Part shown: in pieces, positions 49,794 through 59,188 of the stretch | Numbering within the stretch: position 1 is the stretch's first letter | How the letters are laid out: each line of letters starts with the position of its first letter | NCBI GenBank assembly: GCA_902788505.1 | Contig: CADAKH010000007.1 | Location: 1-64,000, forward strand | DNA length: 64,000 nucleotides | DNA from: Oscillospiraceae bacterium | GTDB taxonomy: Bacteria; Bacillota; Clostridia; Saccharofermentanales; Saccharofermentanaceae | Direction of reading: 5' to 3' | The notes under the pieces: generated by a model | The model's database searches: none | What the model saw: the letters and a program-made list of their open reading frames with translations, nothing else | What the model was told of the DNA's origin: nothing | Translations under genes and position numbers: made by a program

Positions 49794-51197
49794 TCAATCG
49801 TTCTCTATCGAATAGTAAACAACTCCGTCTTCGAGTCCGCCCTTCTTGAGCAGTCCCATCTCTTCTACTGTAACACATTGGAAGCCTGCATCAATAAGTG
49901 CAGGAACGATTCTTTCTGTAGCATCTGCGGTAGCCTGATACAGATCATGCATCAGAACGATATCACCGTCTTTTACTTTTCCGATAATAGCATTGCAGAT
50001 CTTATCGGCATTTCTGCTCTCCCAGTCACGTGAGTCGATACTCCAGAGGATGATAGGACATCCGCATACTTCTTTCAGAGTATCATCCCATCTTCCTTCC
50101 GGCGGTCTTAAGCATGTCGAGGGCTTACCTGATATCCTGATAAGCTCATCATCTGTTCCCTGAAGGACTTCTCTCTGTCCGTCGGCATCAAGCGAAGTAA
50201 GTCTGTTATGGCTGTATGTGTGATTGCCCTGCTCACAACCGAGCTCAGCTTCACGGATAGCCTGTTCCTCATTCCAAGAGATTCTGTCACCTACAATGAA
50301 GAAGGTACATCTCTGACCGTATTCTTCATAGACATCAAGGATAGCATCCGTATAGATCGAAGGACCGTCATCGTATGTTAACGCTACCATGGGTTTGCTG
50401 CCGTCAACTTCACGTGTGATATTGCCCTCATCATCAAAATAGTAAAGGTGATTATCACCCATAGCTCTCTCGTTTCTTATCATCTTGCCTGCGATAAAGC
50501 CGTGTCTTGAACCTTCGATATCGATGATTCCTTCAATTCCTTCGCCGGTCTTCTCGTCAAAGTAATATCTGTCGCCGTCAAGATTGACCCAGCCCTTTGT
50601 CATAAGACCGGTCTCATCATCAAAGTAATACTGCTTATTCTCAATGATCTGAAGACCCTTGGATACTTTGCCGTTATCAGGATCGGCATAATACTGTCCG
50701 TTCTCTGTACTGAAAAGTCCTTTTGTAAGAACTCCCGACTCAGGTGCAAAATAATACTCGTTACCGTCGATAACAGTCAAGCCTGTCGCACCATCGCCTG
50801 TCTGGGGATCAAAATAATAAGTACCGGAATCAGATTTATACCATCCGGTCTTCATGATACCGCTCTCAATGCTGTAGTATCTGAGACTTCCGTTTACTGT
50901 CTGGAATCCGGTCATCATGATGCCTTCCGCATCGAAAAGATACTTTGCTCCTTCGATCTCGGCTTCACCGGTAACCATTATGTGGGTCTCTTCATCGAAA
51001 TATCTTCTGGTTCCGTCTTCGGGCATTACATGCATGCCCACATATTCTTCACCCTGTTCGTCATAATAATATGCGGCTTCTCCGGAATATACCCATCCTC
51101 TGTTCGCGCCTGATCTGACTTCACATCCCCAGGCAACAGTACTGAGAACAGCTGTAATAGCCGCCATGACAAATACTGCAAAAATATTCTTAACCAT
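49794..51197 (-). CDS. Secreted polysaccharide deacetylase with cell-wall-binding repeats
   Basis: This 467-residue protein has a signal peptide (about residues 1-24). Residues 35-260 contain around ten glucan/choline-binding-type repeats with the YYFD-x-TG pattern, which anchor proteins to the cell surface. The NodB domain (268-445) carries TYDDGP (D276, D277), HTYSH (H326, H330), RPPEGRW, the SIDSRDW motif and VLMHD (H417), so all five motifs are present and a metal-dependent deacetylase is likely, acting on peptidoglycan or another surface glycan. It is co-directional with the lipase-like gene downstream. Confidence 0.92.
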   Translation of the reverse strand: MVKNIFAVFVMAAITAVLSTVAWGCEVRSGANRGWVYSGEAAYYYDEQGEEYVGMHVMPEDGTRRYFDEETHIMVTGEAEIEGAKYLFDAEGIMMTGFQTVNGSLRYYSIESGIMKTGWYKSDSGTYYFDPQTGDGATGLTVIDGNEYYFAPESGVLTKGLFSTENGQYYADPDNGKVSKGLQIIENKQYYFDDETGLMTKGWVNLDGDRYYFDEKTGEGIEGIIDIEGSRHGFIAGKMIRNERAMGDNHLYYFDDEGNITREVDGSKPMVALTYDDGPSIYTDAILDVYEEYGQRCTFFIVGDRISWNEEQAIREAELGCEQGNHTYSHNRLTSLDADGQREVLQGTDDELIRISGKPSTCLRPPEGRWDDTLKEVCGCPIILWSIDSRDWESRNADKICNAIIGKVKDGDIVLMHDLYQATADATERIVPALIDAGFQCVTVEEMGLLKKGGLEDGVVYYSIEND

Positions 51198-51318
51198 ATC
51201 AATCTCCTTGTGATACTCCTAAATTCCCCACGCTAGTTTATCACGGTGTCACAAGCAGTTGTGGTACATTTATGTTACAGAATAACGGTCCTATTCTCCG
51301 TACATTTATGCACGGTGA

Positions 51319-51765
51319 TTAAGTTCCGCGCACCTCTTTAAGAAGGCTTTTAAGCAGAAGATACCTTTCATATTTCTCCTGCTTGGCAAAATGGACATCA
51401 CGGCTCTGCGGATTACTGTTATCGAAAACAAGGCTTTTAGCCTCATCACCGAACTGCTCGATAGTCAGGTCATACTGCTTCCCGTCTATCACGTTATAGC
51501 AATGGTAGTTTCCACCGGGTCTTAAGATCCCGTATACTTCTCCTCCGAAAATATCCTGCACAAGAAAAGCTGTAATGGAGCACTGTCCCAAAGTAATGTT
51601 GTTTTCACTCCAGTCAACACGGAGCCTCGGCGCACATGTCTCGATCCTCCAGATGCCATCCGACAGCACATCGAAAAGATCCAGAAGCGAATCGATCCTG
51701 TATTCACTGTTATCAACCGGCTTTACTGTATCCGCTGTCTCGTGCCCGAGAAACTTATAATCCAT
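51319..51765 (-). CDS. YunG-like protein
   Basis: This 148-residue soluble protein resembles the Bacillus YunG family of unknown function: RVDWSENNITLGQCSITAFLVQ followed by DIFGGEVYG and a histidine-containing NYHCYNVIDGKQYDLT segment. The conserved Cys (GQCS) and His (YHCYN) in this order suggest a papain-like or transglutaminase-like fold, which is inference. The start at 51765 has GGGAG 7 bases upstream; the open frame extends to 51840 but without a ribosome site. The 121-base gap to the deacetylase gene holds two ATAAATGTAC copies but no clear terminator. Confidence 0.7.
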   Translation of the reverse strand: MDYKFLGHETADTVKPVDNSEYRIDSLLDLFDVLSDGIWRIETCAPRLRVDWSENNITLGQCSITAFLVQDIFGGEVYGILRPGGNYHCYNVIDGKQYDLTIEQFGDEAKSLVFDNSNPQSRDVHFAKQEKYERYLLLKSLLKEVRGT

Positions 51766-51904
51766 CTTTTTTCTCCCTTTGGGTTTTGAAAATATAATAC
51801 ACGTGCTTATTCCGCCTTGCAAAACTAACGAATCGTGCAAGTATAACTGCTAAACACTAAAGGTATGTTTGCGAGATGTCGCGGACTCGAAAACTGATGC
51901 TCTT

Positions 51905-51993
51905 TTCCTAAATGCCATCATTCAGGAAATGGTTTAGGAAAAAACGGGCCTTTTTTCTTAAATCATTTTCTGTTTTAGCCAAAATAGAAAAAA
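51905..51993 (-). repeat. 89-bp dispersed palindromic repeat, copy B
   Basis: The reverse complement of this 89-base stretch matches copy A (30985-31073) with about 13 differences and no gaps. The palindromic core is at 51923-51972. Like copy A it lies in an intergenic region downstream of a terminator (hpf) and upstream of the next gene. The remaining 51766-51904 and 51994-52073 show no gene. Confidence 0.8.
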
Positions 51994-52073
51994 CTATCGA
52001 AGTCGTATCAAGCTGATCATACCTGCTAAATCGCGAAAAGATTTTTTGTAGGCATGTTTTCTTATTTGGAAGA

Positions 52074-52106
52074 TAAAAAAAGGAATGCCCCATACGAGGC
52101 ATTCCC
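52074..52106 (-). terminator. Terminator of hpf
   Basis: On the minus strand GGAATGCC and GGCATTCC form an 8-bp perfect stem (extendable by G-C), followed by TTTTTTT. Confidence 0.92.
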
Positions 52107-52132
52107 GGATATATTTTTAACTTGATCAGATA

Positions 52133-52675
52133 TCAGTATTCAGGTTCGAGTAATCCGTAACCTCCGTCATATCTCTTGTAAACAACACATACTGAATTTG
52201 TTTCGCTGTCGAGATATACGAAGAAATCGTGTCCGAGCATCTCAAGCTGAAGGATAGCATCTTCGGATGTCATGGGTCTTAAAGCGAACTGCTTGCGCTT
52301 TGTGATCTTATCATCCTTCTCGTCAACGAAGTCAAAATCTGCTCCGCCGTCATCCTCGAGATAATTAACAATTCCCGGGAAGTCCTTTTTTCTCTTAAGG
52401 AACTTGGTCTTCTGTCTTCTGATCTGAGATTCAAGCTTATCGACTGTTCTGTCAACTGCTGTAAGGATATCCTCATCACTTGCCTCAGCCCTTAAGATCT
52501 TGCCGTCGAATTTCATTGTGATCTCAACGATCATCTCGGGACCTTCAGGTCTGATACGGACATTGAGTGAACCTTCATCGCCAAAGTACTTGTCGAACTT
52601 AGACATCTTGGCGGCGATCTTCTCTTCAAGTCTTGTACCGATGCGAATTCCGTTGCCCTGTGTAGTGATCTTCAT
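52133..52675 (-). CDS. hpf: Ribosome hibernation promoting factor, long form
   Basis: This 180-residue protein dimerises 70S ribosomes into 100S particles in stationary phase. The N-terminal HPF/YfiA domain (ITTQGNGIRIGTRLEEKIAAKMSKFDKYF) is joined by a charged linker to the C-terminal domain (RPMTSEDAILQLEMLGHDFFVYLDSET ... VVYKRYDGGYGLLEP), the long form typical of Firmicutes. AAGGGAG precedes the ATG; a TATAAT -10 lies 53 bases upstream. Confidence 0.96.
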   Translation of the reverse strand: MKITTQGNGIRIGTRLEEKIAAKMSKFDKYFGDEGSLNVRIRPEGPEMIVEITMKFDGKILRAEASDEDILTAVDRTVDKLESQIRRQKTKFLKRKKDFPGIVNYLEDDGGADFDFVDEKDDKITKRKQFALRPMTSEDAILQLEMLGHDFFVYLDSETNSVCVVYKRYDGGYGLLEPEY

Positions 52676-52727
52676 AAAATCACTCCCTTCCGTTATGAAG
52701 TTTCAAAAGGCTTTGACCTTTGATTAA

Positions 52728-52733
52728 ATTATA
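52728..52733 (-). promoter_or_regulatory. Probable -10 element of hpf
   Basis: A perfect TATAAT on the minus strand lies 53 bases before the hpf start. The expected -35 position is AT-rich but not a good TTGACA match. Confidence 0.5.
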
Positions 52734-52775
52734 AACGATTGAGGGAGCGAATTAAGTTAAATTTGTATTAATTCA

Positions 52776-53288
52776 TCAGTCTTCGTGTTCAGACCAGATG
52801 TTTGCGCCGCCGCGGTCAAGAGCAACAAGGCCGGTACGGCACATTTCGATGATGTCGAACTTCTTCATATACTCGATGAATGCATCGATCTTCTGGCTGT
52901 CGCCTGTAGCTTCGATGCTGATCGCTTCATCCGTGAAGTCGATGATCTTCGTGCGGAAAATATTTGTCGCTTCAACGATGTCGGCATGCTGCTGTTCGGT
53001 GTTCCTGACCTTTATGAGAAGGAGTTCTCTCTTGATACATTCTTCTGCAGACAAAACGATGACTTTCTTAACGTTGTAGAGTTTACGGAGCTGCGATACA
53101 ACCTGATCCTTCTCGTTTTTCTCTGCACTTAAAGTGATAGTGATACGGGAATACTCAGGAGATTCCGTCTCACCTACCGTGAGGGAATCAATGTTGTATC
53201 CGCGTCTTGTAAACATGGCGGTAACACGTGAGAGGACACCATACTGGTTATCAACGTAGATCGCAATGATTATCTTATTTTTCTGCAT
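52776..53288 (-). CDS. ilvN: Acetolactate synthase small (regulatory) subunit
   Basis: This 170-residue protein has an N-terminal ACT domain (YVDNQYGVLSRVTAMFTRRGYNIDSLTVGETE), which mediates valine feedback inhibition in the family, and the typical second domain (ANIFRTKIIDFTDEAISIEATGDSQKIDAFIEYM). It overlaps ilvB by 14 bases. No clear terminator follows. Confidence 0.96.
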   Translation of the reverse strand: MQKNKIIIAIYVDNQYGVLSRVTAMFTRRGYNIDSLTVGETESPEYSRITITLSAEKNEKDQVVSQLRKLYNVKKVIVLSAEECIKRELLLIKVRNTEQQHADIVEATNIFRTKIIDFTDEAISIEATGDSQKIDAFIEYMKKFDIIEMCRTGLVALDRGGANIWSEHED

Positions 53289-54957
53289 CGCTGATATCCT
53301 CCCTTCTCAAGATGAGATTGTTGAATGTTCCGCCCGGTTTTAACATCGGAAGAACAACGCTGTCGGTCTTTATCGTAAGATCGATCACAGCAGGACCTTT
53401 TACCTTATACGCTTTCTTAAATGCTTCTTCAAAAGACTCTTTGTCGGTTGCTTTAAAACCCTTGGCACCAAAAGCTTGTGCAAGCTTAACGAAGTCTGTC
53501 TTACGGTCAAGAGTGGTATTTGAATATCTTCCGTCGAAGAATATCTTCTGCCACTGTCTTACCATTCCCAGCGCATGGTTGTTAAAGATTACTATCGTTA
53601 CGGGGACATTGTATGTAACAGCAGTTGCAAGTTCATTAAGACACATGCCGAAGCTTCCGTCACCTGTGATAAGAACGCTTCTCTTACCTGTTCCCATATA
53701 GCTTCCGATGGCAGCGCCAAGACCGAATCCCATGGTTCCAAGACCGCCTGATGTGATCCATGTGCGCTTGTTTCTGAACTTGAAAAACTGAGCTGTCCAG
53801 CACTGATGCTGACCAACGTCAGTAACGATCCTTGTGTCGGGTTTTACGATATCGGAAATGATGTTGATCGTATCACGCGGAAGGAAAGGAAGACCTTCGT
53901 ATGCATCCGCCTCTCTCTGCTTGAGCTGCTCAACTTTCTTGATCCATTCCGTATTCTTACGCTGGGGAACTGCATGTGTAAGATGTTTTACAAAATCTTT
54001 TATGTCACAGCAGACACCGAGATCAACAGGAATATTCTTTCCGATTTCGGCACGGTCACAGTCAACGTGGATCTTTGTAGCGGAGAGAGAAAACTTCTCC
54101 GTTTTTCCCGTTGCCCTGTCCGAAAATCTTACGCCCAGAGCGAGTATCAGATCTGCTTTTGCAAGCGCAACAGAGGATGCATAACGTCCGTGCATTCCCT
54201 GCATTCCCAAAAATCTCGGAGAGTCGGAAGGTATCTCGGAAAGTCCCATCATGGAACATCCGATTACGGCATCGAGTTTGTCGGCAAGTTTGATTATGTC
54301 TTCGCCGAGTTCTGTCCTTACGGCACCGCCGCCGAAATAGATATAAGGTCTTTTGGATTCCTTGATAAGCTGTACTGCTTTATCAATATCTTCTGTGTTG
54401 CATCCGGGAAGAACTTCAGGTTTCTCGACAGGCTTTTTCTTGTAATCGAAAACAGCCTCCTGGACATCTTTCGGAATATCGATCAGGACAGGACCGGGCC
54501 TTCCCGACTGTGCAATCTCAAAAGCTTTTCTCACAACATCTGCAAGCTTTGAAATCTTGTGAACGAAAAAGTTGTGTTTTGTGATGGGAAGAGTAATGCC
54601 GGTGATATCGATCTCCTGGAACGAGTCTCTTCCGATCATGGAATTGCTTACGTTGCCCGTAATGGCAACAAGAGGGATCGAATCAAGATAGGCCGTAGCG
54701 ATTCCCGTGACAAGGTTGGTTGCACCGGGACCGGAAGTCGCAATAACGACTCCGGTCTTTCCGGTGGATCTTGCATAACCATCTGCTGCGTGAACAGCAC
54801 CTTCCTCGTGTGCGGTCAGGATGTGCTTTATCTTATCCTGCTTGTCGTAGAGTTTGTCATAGATATCTACGACCATTCCGCCCGGAAAACCGAACACAGT
54901 ATCAACACCTTGTTCTAACAAGGTCTCGACAAGTATCTGTGCTCCGGTCATCTTCAT
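53275..54957 (-). CDS. ilvB: Acetolactate synthase large (catalytic) subunit
   Basis: This 560-residue ThDP enzyme condenses two pyruvates (or pyruvate and 2-oxobutyrate) in branched-chain amino acid synthesis. VFGFPGGMVVDIYD and the catalytic glutamate in HEEGAVHAADGYAR are at the N-terminus, and the ThDP/Mg motif GDGSFGMCLNELATAVTYNVPVTIVIFNN is in the C-terminal domain. The GAGGTGAT site lies before the ATG. The 37-base gap to the protease gene has no T-box or leucine/valine leader, unlike many Firmicute ilv operons. Confidence 0.96.
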   Translation of the reverse strand: MKMTGAQILVETLLEQGVDTVFGFPGGMVVDIYDKLYDKQDKIKHILTAHEEGAVHAADGYARSTGKTGVVIATSGPGATNLVTGIATAYLDSIPLVAITGNVSNSMIGRDSFQEIDITGITLPITKHNFFVHKISKLADVVRKAFEIAQSGRPGPVLIDIPKDVQEAVFDYKKKPVEKPEVLPGCNTEDIDKAVQLIKESKRPYIYFGGGAVRTELGEDIIKLADKLDAVIGCSMMGLSEIPSDSPRFLGMQGMHGRYASSVALAKADLILALGVRFSDRATGKTEKFSLSATKIHVDCDRAEIGKNIPVDLGVCCDIKDFVKHLTHAVPQRKNTEWIKKVEQLKQREADAYEGLPFLPRDTINIISDIVKPDTRIVTDVGQHQCWTAQFFKFRNKRTWITSGGLGTMGFGLGAAIGSYMGTGKRSVLITGDGSFGMCLNELATAVTYNVPVTIVIFNNHALGMVRQWQKIFFDGRYSNTTLDRKTDFVKLAQAFGAKGFKATDKESFEEAFKKAYKVKGPAVIDLTIKTDSVVLPMLKPGGTFNNLILRREDISDAEK

Positions 54958-54994
54958 TCATATCACCTCAAATAACAGTTTTCTATGCCGCAGA

Positions 54995-57949
54995 TCAAAC
55001 TACATGGCATGTAGCGATAACTATCCTTGTTCCGGTCTCAACATCACTTACTGTGATGATGTAATATCCGGGCTTAATAACGCTGTCGCTGTCACCGGGA
55101 TAATCACAGTAGAAGGTATATACTCCGTCTTCTTCTACTGCTGATACTGTACCGCTGTAAATAGTGGTCTGAAGCTCTCTGTCAGAGAACATATTATCCG
55201 GACTGTAATAGTAGATATACTCGACCTCTTCGTCAGTAGGTTCTGTCAGTTCTATAGTAAGCGACAGAGCTTCAGTCTCGGAAGAATATACGTAGTTGTC
55301 ATCGATCAGTCCGTCATATGCATAGAAGTCCATTGTGCCCTGACCTGCAGGGAATGATGTATCGTAAACAACAGCAGTACCTGCCATTACGGAAGCATCA
55401 ATAGTGCCTTCATCGTAATCTGAACCGTGTGAATAACCGTTATCGCCTCTTTCAACTGTGATCTCATAAGCCGGCTTACCGGGTCTTAACGGGAGATAAT
55501 AATCGTTGTTGTAAACATCGTAGATATCAAATCCGATAAAGCAGTTAACAGAATCATAATTAATAGTTGAATAGCGGTAAGCTTCCAATGCCTTCTCATA
55601 GTTTACAGCATCTCCCAGTTCCTCATATTTCATAGTCTGGGAAGGAATATCAAAGTATTCCCTTACGAGTATGATCTGATCATCATCCTTAAACTGGCTG
55701 CCCTGATTTACATCATAAGTATCATTAATGATATCAGCCGGATAATATCCTATAATCTGGCCGTCCTTATCATCAGAGCTGAATGCGACAACAATATATG
55801 ATGTCTGACCGTTTACGATAGCCTCAGCACCAAGATACTTATACCATTTTCCGTCATCTGCCACTTCATACTTAAGGCACTCGCAAGTAACAAATCCGAA
55901 GCCCTTGAAGTGGACCCAATTGATCGGATTCTCAAGGATGATATATCCGTTGGGATCGATCGAATACTGGTTGTCTGTACCAAAATAGGAAATCCTGTCC
56001 TCTTCTGAATCTTCAGTAATAGCAAGTGTTACCTTAACTTCACGGATGATCTTCCAGTCTTCTTCCGTCAAGGTAATAGCTTCATAACCGCCCATATCTA
56101 CAACAAGACTGGAAATATCATAGACATTACCTGATTCGATAGACTGTGCGTCTGCTGGCTGTACATACCAGTCACCTGCATAACTTGTAGCCTGAAGGAT
56201 ATAAAGTTCCTTACTTACGAATTTGTCGTAGAACTGAACTGTTGTATCGCTATAACCCAATGTCAGGAAAGTAAGTCTTGCCTCATCATAGTACTGGGGA
56301 TAGAGGAACGGTGCATATGTAGTCATACCGTGAGCATATGTATAGGAGTTATTGCTCTCGGTAAATACGCAGTTACCTACCTCGTTTATCAGCTTACTAG
56401 CGGCTCTTTCAATATCAGGATCACCGCAGTTTATATATTTACTGGCAAGTGTTGTAAGGTCTACAGAGTCTGTGGATTCAAATGAACCGCAGTCATCTCT
56501 GAGCTGAACATACTCAACATAACCGTCACTGGTGAATACTCTTGAATCCAATGCTGCAACAAAGCCCTCATAAGCATCGAACACTTCAACAATATTGTCA
56601 GTATCAATTGCAGACATGCATGTGTCGATACCGTAGTAACCCATGGACTGCTGAGTGTTCTCGATGTTGTCCATGTAGTCTCTTACGATAAATTCACCGT
56701 AATCCTTAGCCGTACCGTTAAAATCCTTACCGATATAGTTAAGGAAATTAGTGTAGTTGATTCCTACATCGTAATATGCACTTCCCCACGTAGGGCTCTC
56801 TGCTGCGATAATGTATTCTGTGTAAGGATCCAGAGCCTTTGCAACCTCAAGAGAACCCATGAGGCAGGCATTGAAGATAATGGATTCGAACTCAATATCG
56901 CAATTGCCGATAGCCTGAGCCATCTCGATCTCAGTAAGTGTTCCGTCGTGGAGCTCATCCATACCGAATCCGAGAGGAACTCCGCCGCCGTGATCCCACA
57001 ATACGAGGATATAATTCTCAGCCGGATAATTATCCTTTGCAAACTTAACAAAGCTTTCGAGAGTATCAGGCTCAACCATGCTGACATCACCGAGATTCTC
57101 AAGTTCCTTGATGTTGCCGTTTACAATTGCAAAACGCTGAGAAACACCGTCCTGCATATAGTTGTTCTGGAAGTTTGTACAACCGCCTGTCTGAAGAACG
57201 ATATTTACATCTGAACCGGGAGTAGCTGCCATCATTTCCTTAACATCAGCTGAAAGACATGAACCGTTTGATTCGAGGTCTGTACCGATCGCATAGACCA
57301 TGATCGTTCTTGTAGCAAGTTCAGATACAGGCTCTGTTGTGGTTGCTACGGTCTCATCATCATCGGTAGTTCTCTTTGTACGCTCTGTTTCAACAGGCTT
57401 GTTGGCAATGATAACTGCCACTGCAACAATAGCGCCGATAAGCACTACAACACCTGCAGCAATAAGTCCGATTATAAGACCGATCTTACTCTTTTTCTTC
57501 GGAAATTCAGCACTTGCCGCAGGCTGTGCTGCCTGTGCAGGAACATCACCAAATGCTGTTTGTACCGGAGCTGCCTCTACAGGAGCAGGTGCCGGTGCGG
57601 GAGCCGGTGCGGGCGCAGGTGCACCTTCTGCAGCGGGTGCGGGAGCCGGCGCAGGTGCTGCCTCGACAACGGGCATGGGAGCAGGCTCTACGGGAGCCGG
57701 TGCAGGTGCTGCTTCAACAACGGGTGCGGGAGCAGGTTCTACGGGAGCCGGTGCAGGTGCTGCTTCAACAACTGGTGCGGGAGCAGGCTCTACGGGAGCC
57801 GGTGCAGGTGCTGCTTCGACAACGGGCGCGGGAGCGGGCTCTACTGGAGCCGGTGCTGCCTGCTGCCAAAGATGTGCGACCTCATTTCCGCAGCCACCGC
57901 AGAATCTTTCGGTGCCATTAAGTTCTTTTCCACAGTTTGGACAATGCAT
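54995..57949 (-). CDS. Membrane-anchored clostripain-like (C11) cysteine protease
   Basis: This 984-residue protein has an N-terminal zinc ribbon (C3, C6, C17, C20), a Pro/Ala/Val/Glu-rich linker (about 31-145) with 17-residue repeats, one membrane segment (156-182), and a large extracytoplasmic part. The peptidase C11 domain (about 213-570) has the catalytic histidine in LWDHGGG (H320) and cysteine in IFNACLMGS (C362), the clostripain dyad. The remaining 400 residues look beta-rich and unassigned. The zinc ribbon would be cytosolic and the protease outside. It follows the flavodiiron gene by 18 bases and precedes ilvB by 37. Natural substrates are unknown. Confidence 0.88.
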   Translation of the reverse strand: MHCPNCGKELNGTERFCGGCGNEVAHLWQQAAPAPVEPAPAPVVEAAPAPAPVEPAPAPVVEAAPAPAPVEPAPAPVVEAAPAPAPVEPAPMPVVEAAPAPAPAPAAEGAPAPAPAPAPAPAPVEAAPVQTAFGDVPAQAAQPAASAEFPKKKSKIGLIIGLIAAGVVVLIGAIVAVAVIIANKPVETERTKRTTDDDETVATTTEPVSELATRTIMVYAIGTDLESNGSCLSADVKEMMAATPGSDVNIVLQTGGCTNFQNNYMQDGVSQRFAIVNGNIKELENLGDVSMVEPDTLESFVKFAKDNYPAENYILVLWDHGGGVPLGFGMDELHDGTLTEIEMAQAIGNCDIEFESIIFNACLMGSLEVAKALDPYTEYIIAAESPTWGSAYYDVGINYTNFLNYIGKDFNGTAKDYGEFIVRDYMDNIENTQQSMGYYGIDTCMSAIDTDNIVEVFDAYEGFVAALDSRVFTSDGYVEYVQLRDDCGSFESTDSVDLTTLASKYINCGDPDIERAASKLINEVGNCVFTESNNSYTYAHGMTTYAPFLYPQYYDEARLTFLTLGYSDTTVQFYDKFVSKELYILQATSYAGDWYVQPADAQSIESGNVYDISSLVVDMGGYEAITLTEEDWKIIREVKVTLAITEDSEEDRISYFGTDNQYSIDPNGYIILENPINWVHFKGFGFVTCECLKYEVADDGKWYKYLGAEAIVNGQTSYIVVAFSSDDKDGQIIGYYPADIINDTYDVNQGSQFKDDDQIILVREYFDIPSQTMKYEELGDAVNYEKALEAYRYSTINYDSVNCFIGFDIYDVYNNDYYLPLRPGKPAYEITVERGDNGYSHGSDYDEGTIDASVMAGTAVVYDTSFPAGQGTMDFYAYDGLIDDNYVYSSETEALSLTIELTEPTDEEVEYIYYYSPDNMFSDRELQTTIYSGTVSAVEEDGVYTFYCDYPGDSDSVIKPGYYIITVSDVETGTRIVIATCHVV
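57656..57859 (-). repeat. 51-bp tandem repeats in the C11 protease linker
   Basis: Roughly four units of about 51 bases encode PAPAPVEPAPAPVVEAA-type repeats. The near-identity of the DNA units suggests recent expansion. The complementary strand gives an apparent Gly/Ala-rich reading frame that is a shadow. Confidence 0.75.
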
Positions 57950-57967
57950 TCTTTTTACCCCTTTTTA

Positions 57968-59179
57968 TTAATTGTTTTCTTTTATATCATTTTCTATCGC
58001 TTCTGCCAAAACTTCGATGCCTGAACGTGAGACATCATCAGCCGACGACCTGATTGTAACCGTTTGACCTATAATTTTGCAATTCTTAAGACTTTCGATT
58101 ACAGGCAGAACGTTTTTCGCTGCTGCCGGAGCCCATGTTCCGTTCTCAATGACAGAGAAGGATCTTCCGGACAGACCGTGAGCTGCCAATTCGGATAAGG
58201 CATGCTCAACGGGAGAATAAACACTGTTGTTATAAGTAGGTGCAGCAATCGTTATGTGACTGTACTTAAATGCCATGGCTATGATGTCTGATATATCAGC
58301 AGAAGATGCATCAAGGATCACAGAATCTATTCCTCTCTTATCAAGTTCTGTCATAAGAACTTCGGCTACATTTGCCGTATGTCCGTAGATTGAACCTGTA
58401 AGGATAAATACACCTTTTACTTCAGGAGTATATGTTCCCCATGTTTTATAGCAGTTGATTATCTTATCGAAATCCCTGCGCCATACATATGAATGTAAAG
58501 GGCAGATCATTTTGATCTCATAAGCCGAAACTTTGCCAAGCGCTGCTACAGTCTGCATACCGTACTTGCCGACAATATTCGTGTAATAACGGCGTGCCTC
58601 ATTAAGAAGCTCTCTATCAAAATCCTTGCAGTCGGCAAAGATCGAGCCGTCAATCGCACCGTAACTTCCGAACGCATCGGCACTGAAAAGAGTGCCTTCC
58701 GTTTCATCAAAGCTGAACATTACTTCAGGCCAGTGAACCATCGGCGCAAATATAAATTTGAACTTGTGTGTTCCGAGTTCGATCTCATCACCGTCTTTAA
58801 CTGTGACTGCTCTGTCCGAATAATCATTATCCGGGAAGAACTGCGAAATAAACTGAAGTGTCTTTGCATTTGCAATGATCTTCGCCTCAGGATTGGTATT
58901 CAATGCCTCAGCAAGTGTAGCTGAGTGATCAGGCTCCATGTGATGAACCACAACATAATCGAGCTTGCGTCCTGAAAGGCAGTGCTTCAGGTTCTCAAAA
59001 AACACATCAGATGTTTCCCTTCCGACTGTATCGAAAAGAACAGTAGCTCCGCAATCGAGAAAATACGAATTGTAGTTCATTCCGGAATTGATCTTATAGA
59101 CATTTTCGAATTTTTGAATCTTGCGGTCTATGCCACCGATCCATGTAAGATCTTCTGTCAGTTTTCTAATGTTATACAT
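57968..59179 (-). CDS. Flavodiiron protein (FprA-type oxygen/NO reductase)
   Basis: This 403-residue cytosolic protein reduces O2 to water or NO to N2O and protects anaerobes. The N-terminal metallo-beta-lactamase domain has the diiron motif HxExDH (80-85, HMEPDH) and further ligands in FSADAFGS and CPLHSY. The C-terminal flavodoxin domain starts at FILTGSIYGHTANVAEVL and contains APTYNNSVYSPVEHAL. It lies 9 bases after a nucleoside permease gene and 18 bases before the C11 protease, so it is probably part of that operon; the link is not obvious. Confidence 0.94.
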   Translation of the reverse strand: MYNIRKLTEDLTWIGGIDRKIQKFENVYKINSGMNYNSYFLDCGATVLFDTVGRETSDVFFENLKHCLSGRKLDYVVVHHMEPDHSATLAEALNTNPEAKIIANAKTLQFISQFFPDNDYSDRAVTVKDGDEIELGTHKFKFIFAPMVHWPEVMFSFDETEGTLFSADAFGSYGAIDGSIFADCKDFDRELLNEARRYYTNIVGKYGMQTVAALGKVSAYEIKMICPLHSYVWRRDFDKIINCYKTWGTYTPEVKGVFILTGSIYGHTANVAEVLMTELDKRGIDSVILDASSADISDIIAMAFKYSHITIAAPTYNNSVYSPVEHALSELAAHGLSGRSFSVIENGTWAPAAAKNVLPVIESLKNCKIIGQTVTIRSSADDVSRSGIEVLAEAIENDIKENN

Positions 59180-59188
59180 TCATTCTCC

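Noticed and set aside
54958..54994. T-box or amino-acid leader in front of ilvB
   Set aside because: Only 37 bases separate ilvB from the upstream gene; no T-box motif, leader peptide or terminator is present.
57300..57971. Plus-strand Gly/Ala-rich reading frame opposite the C11 protease
   Set aside because: It is the antisense of the Pro/Ala repeat linker and lacks a start context; the minus-strand protein has clear domains.
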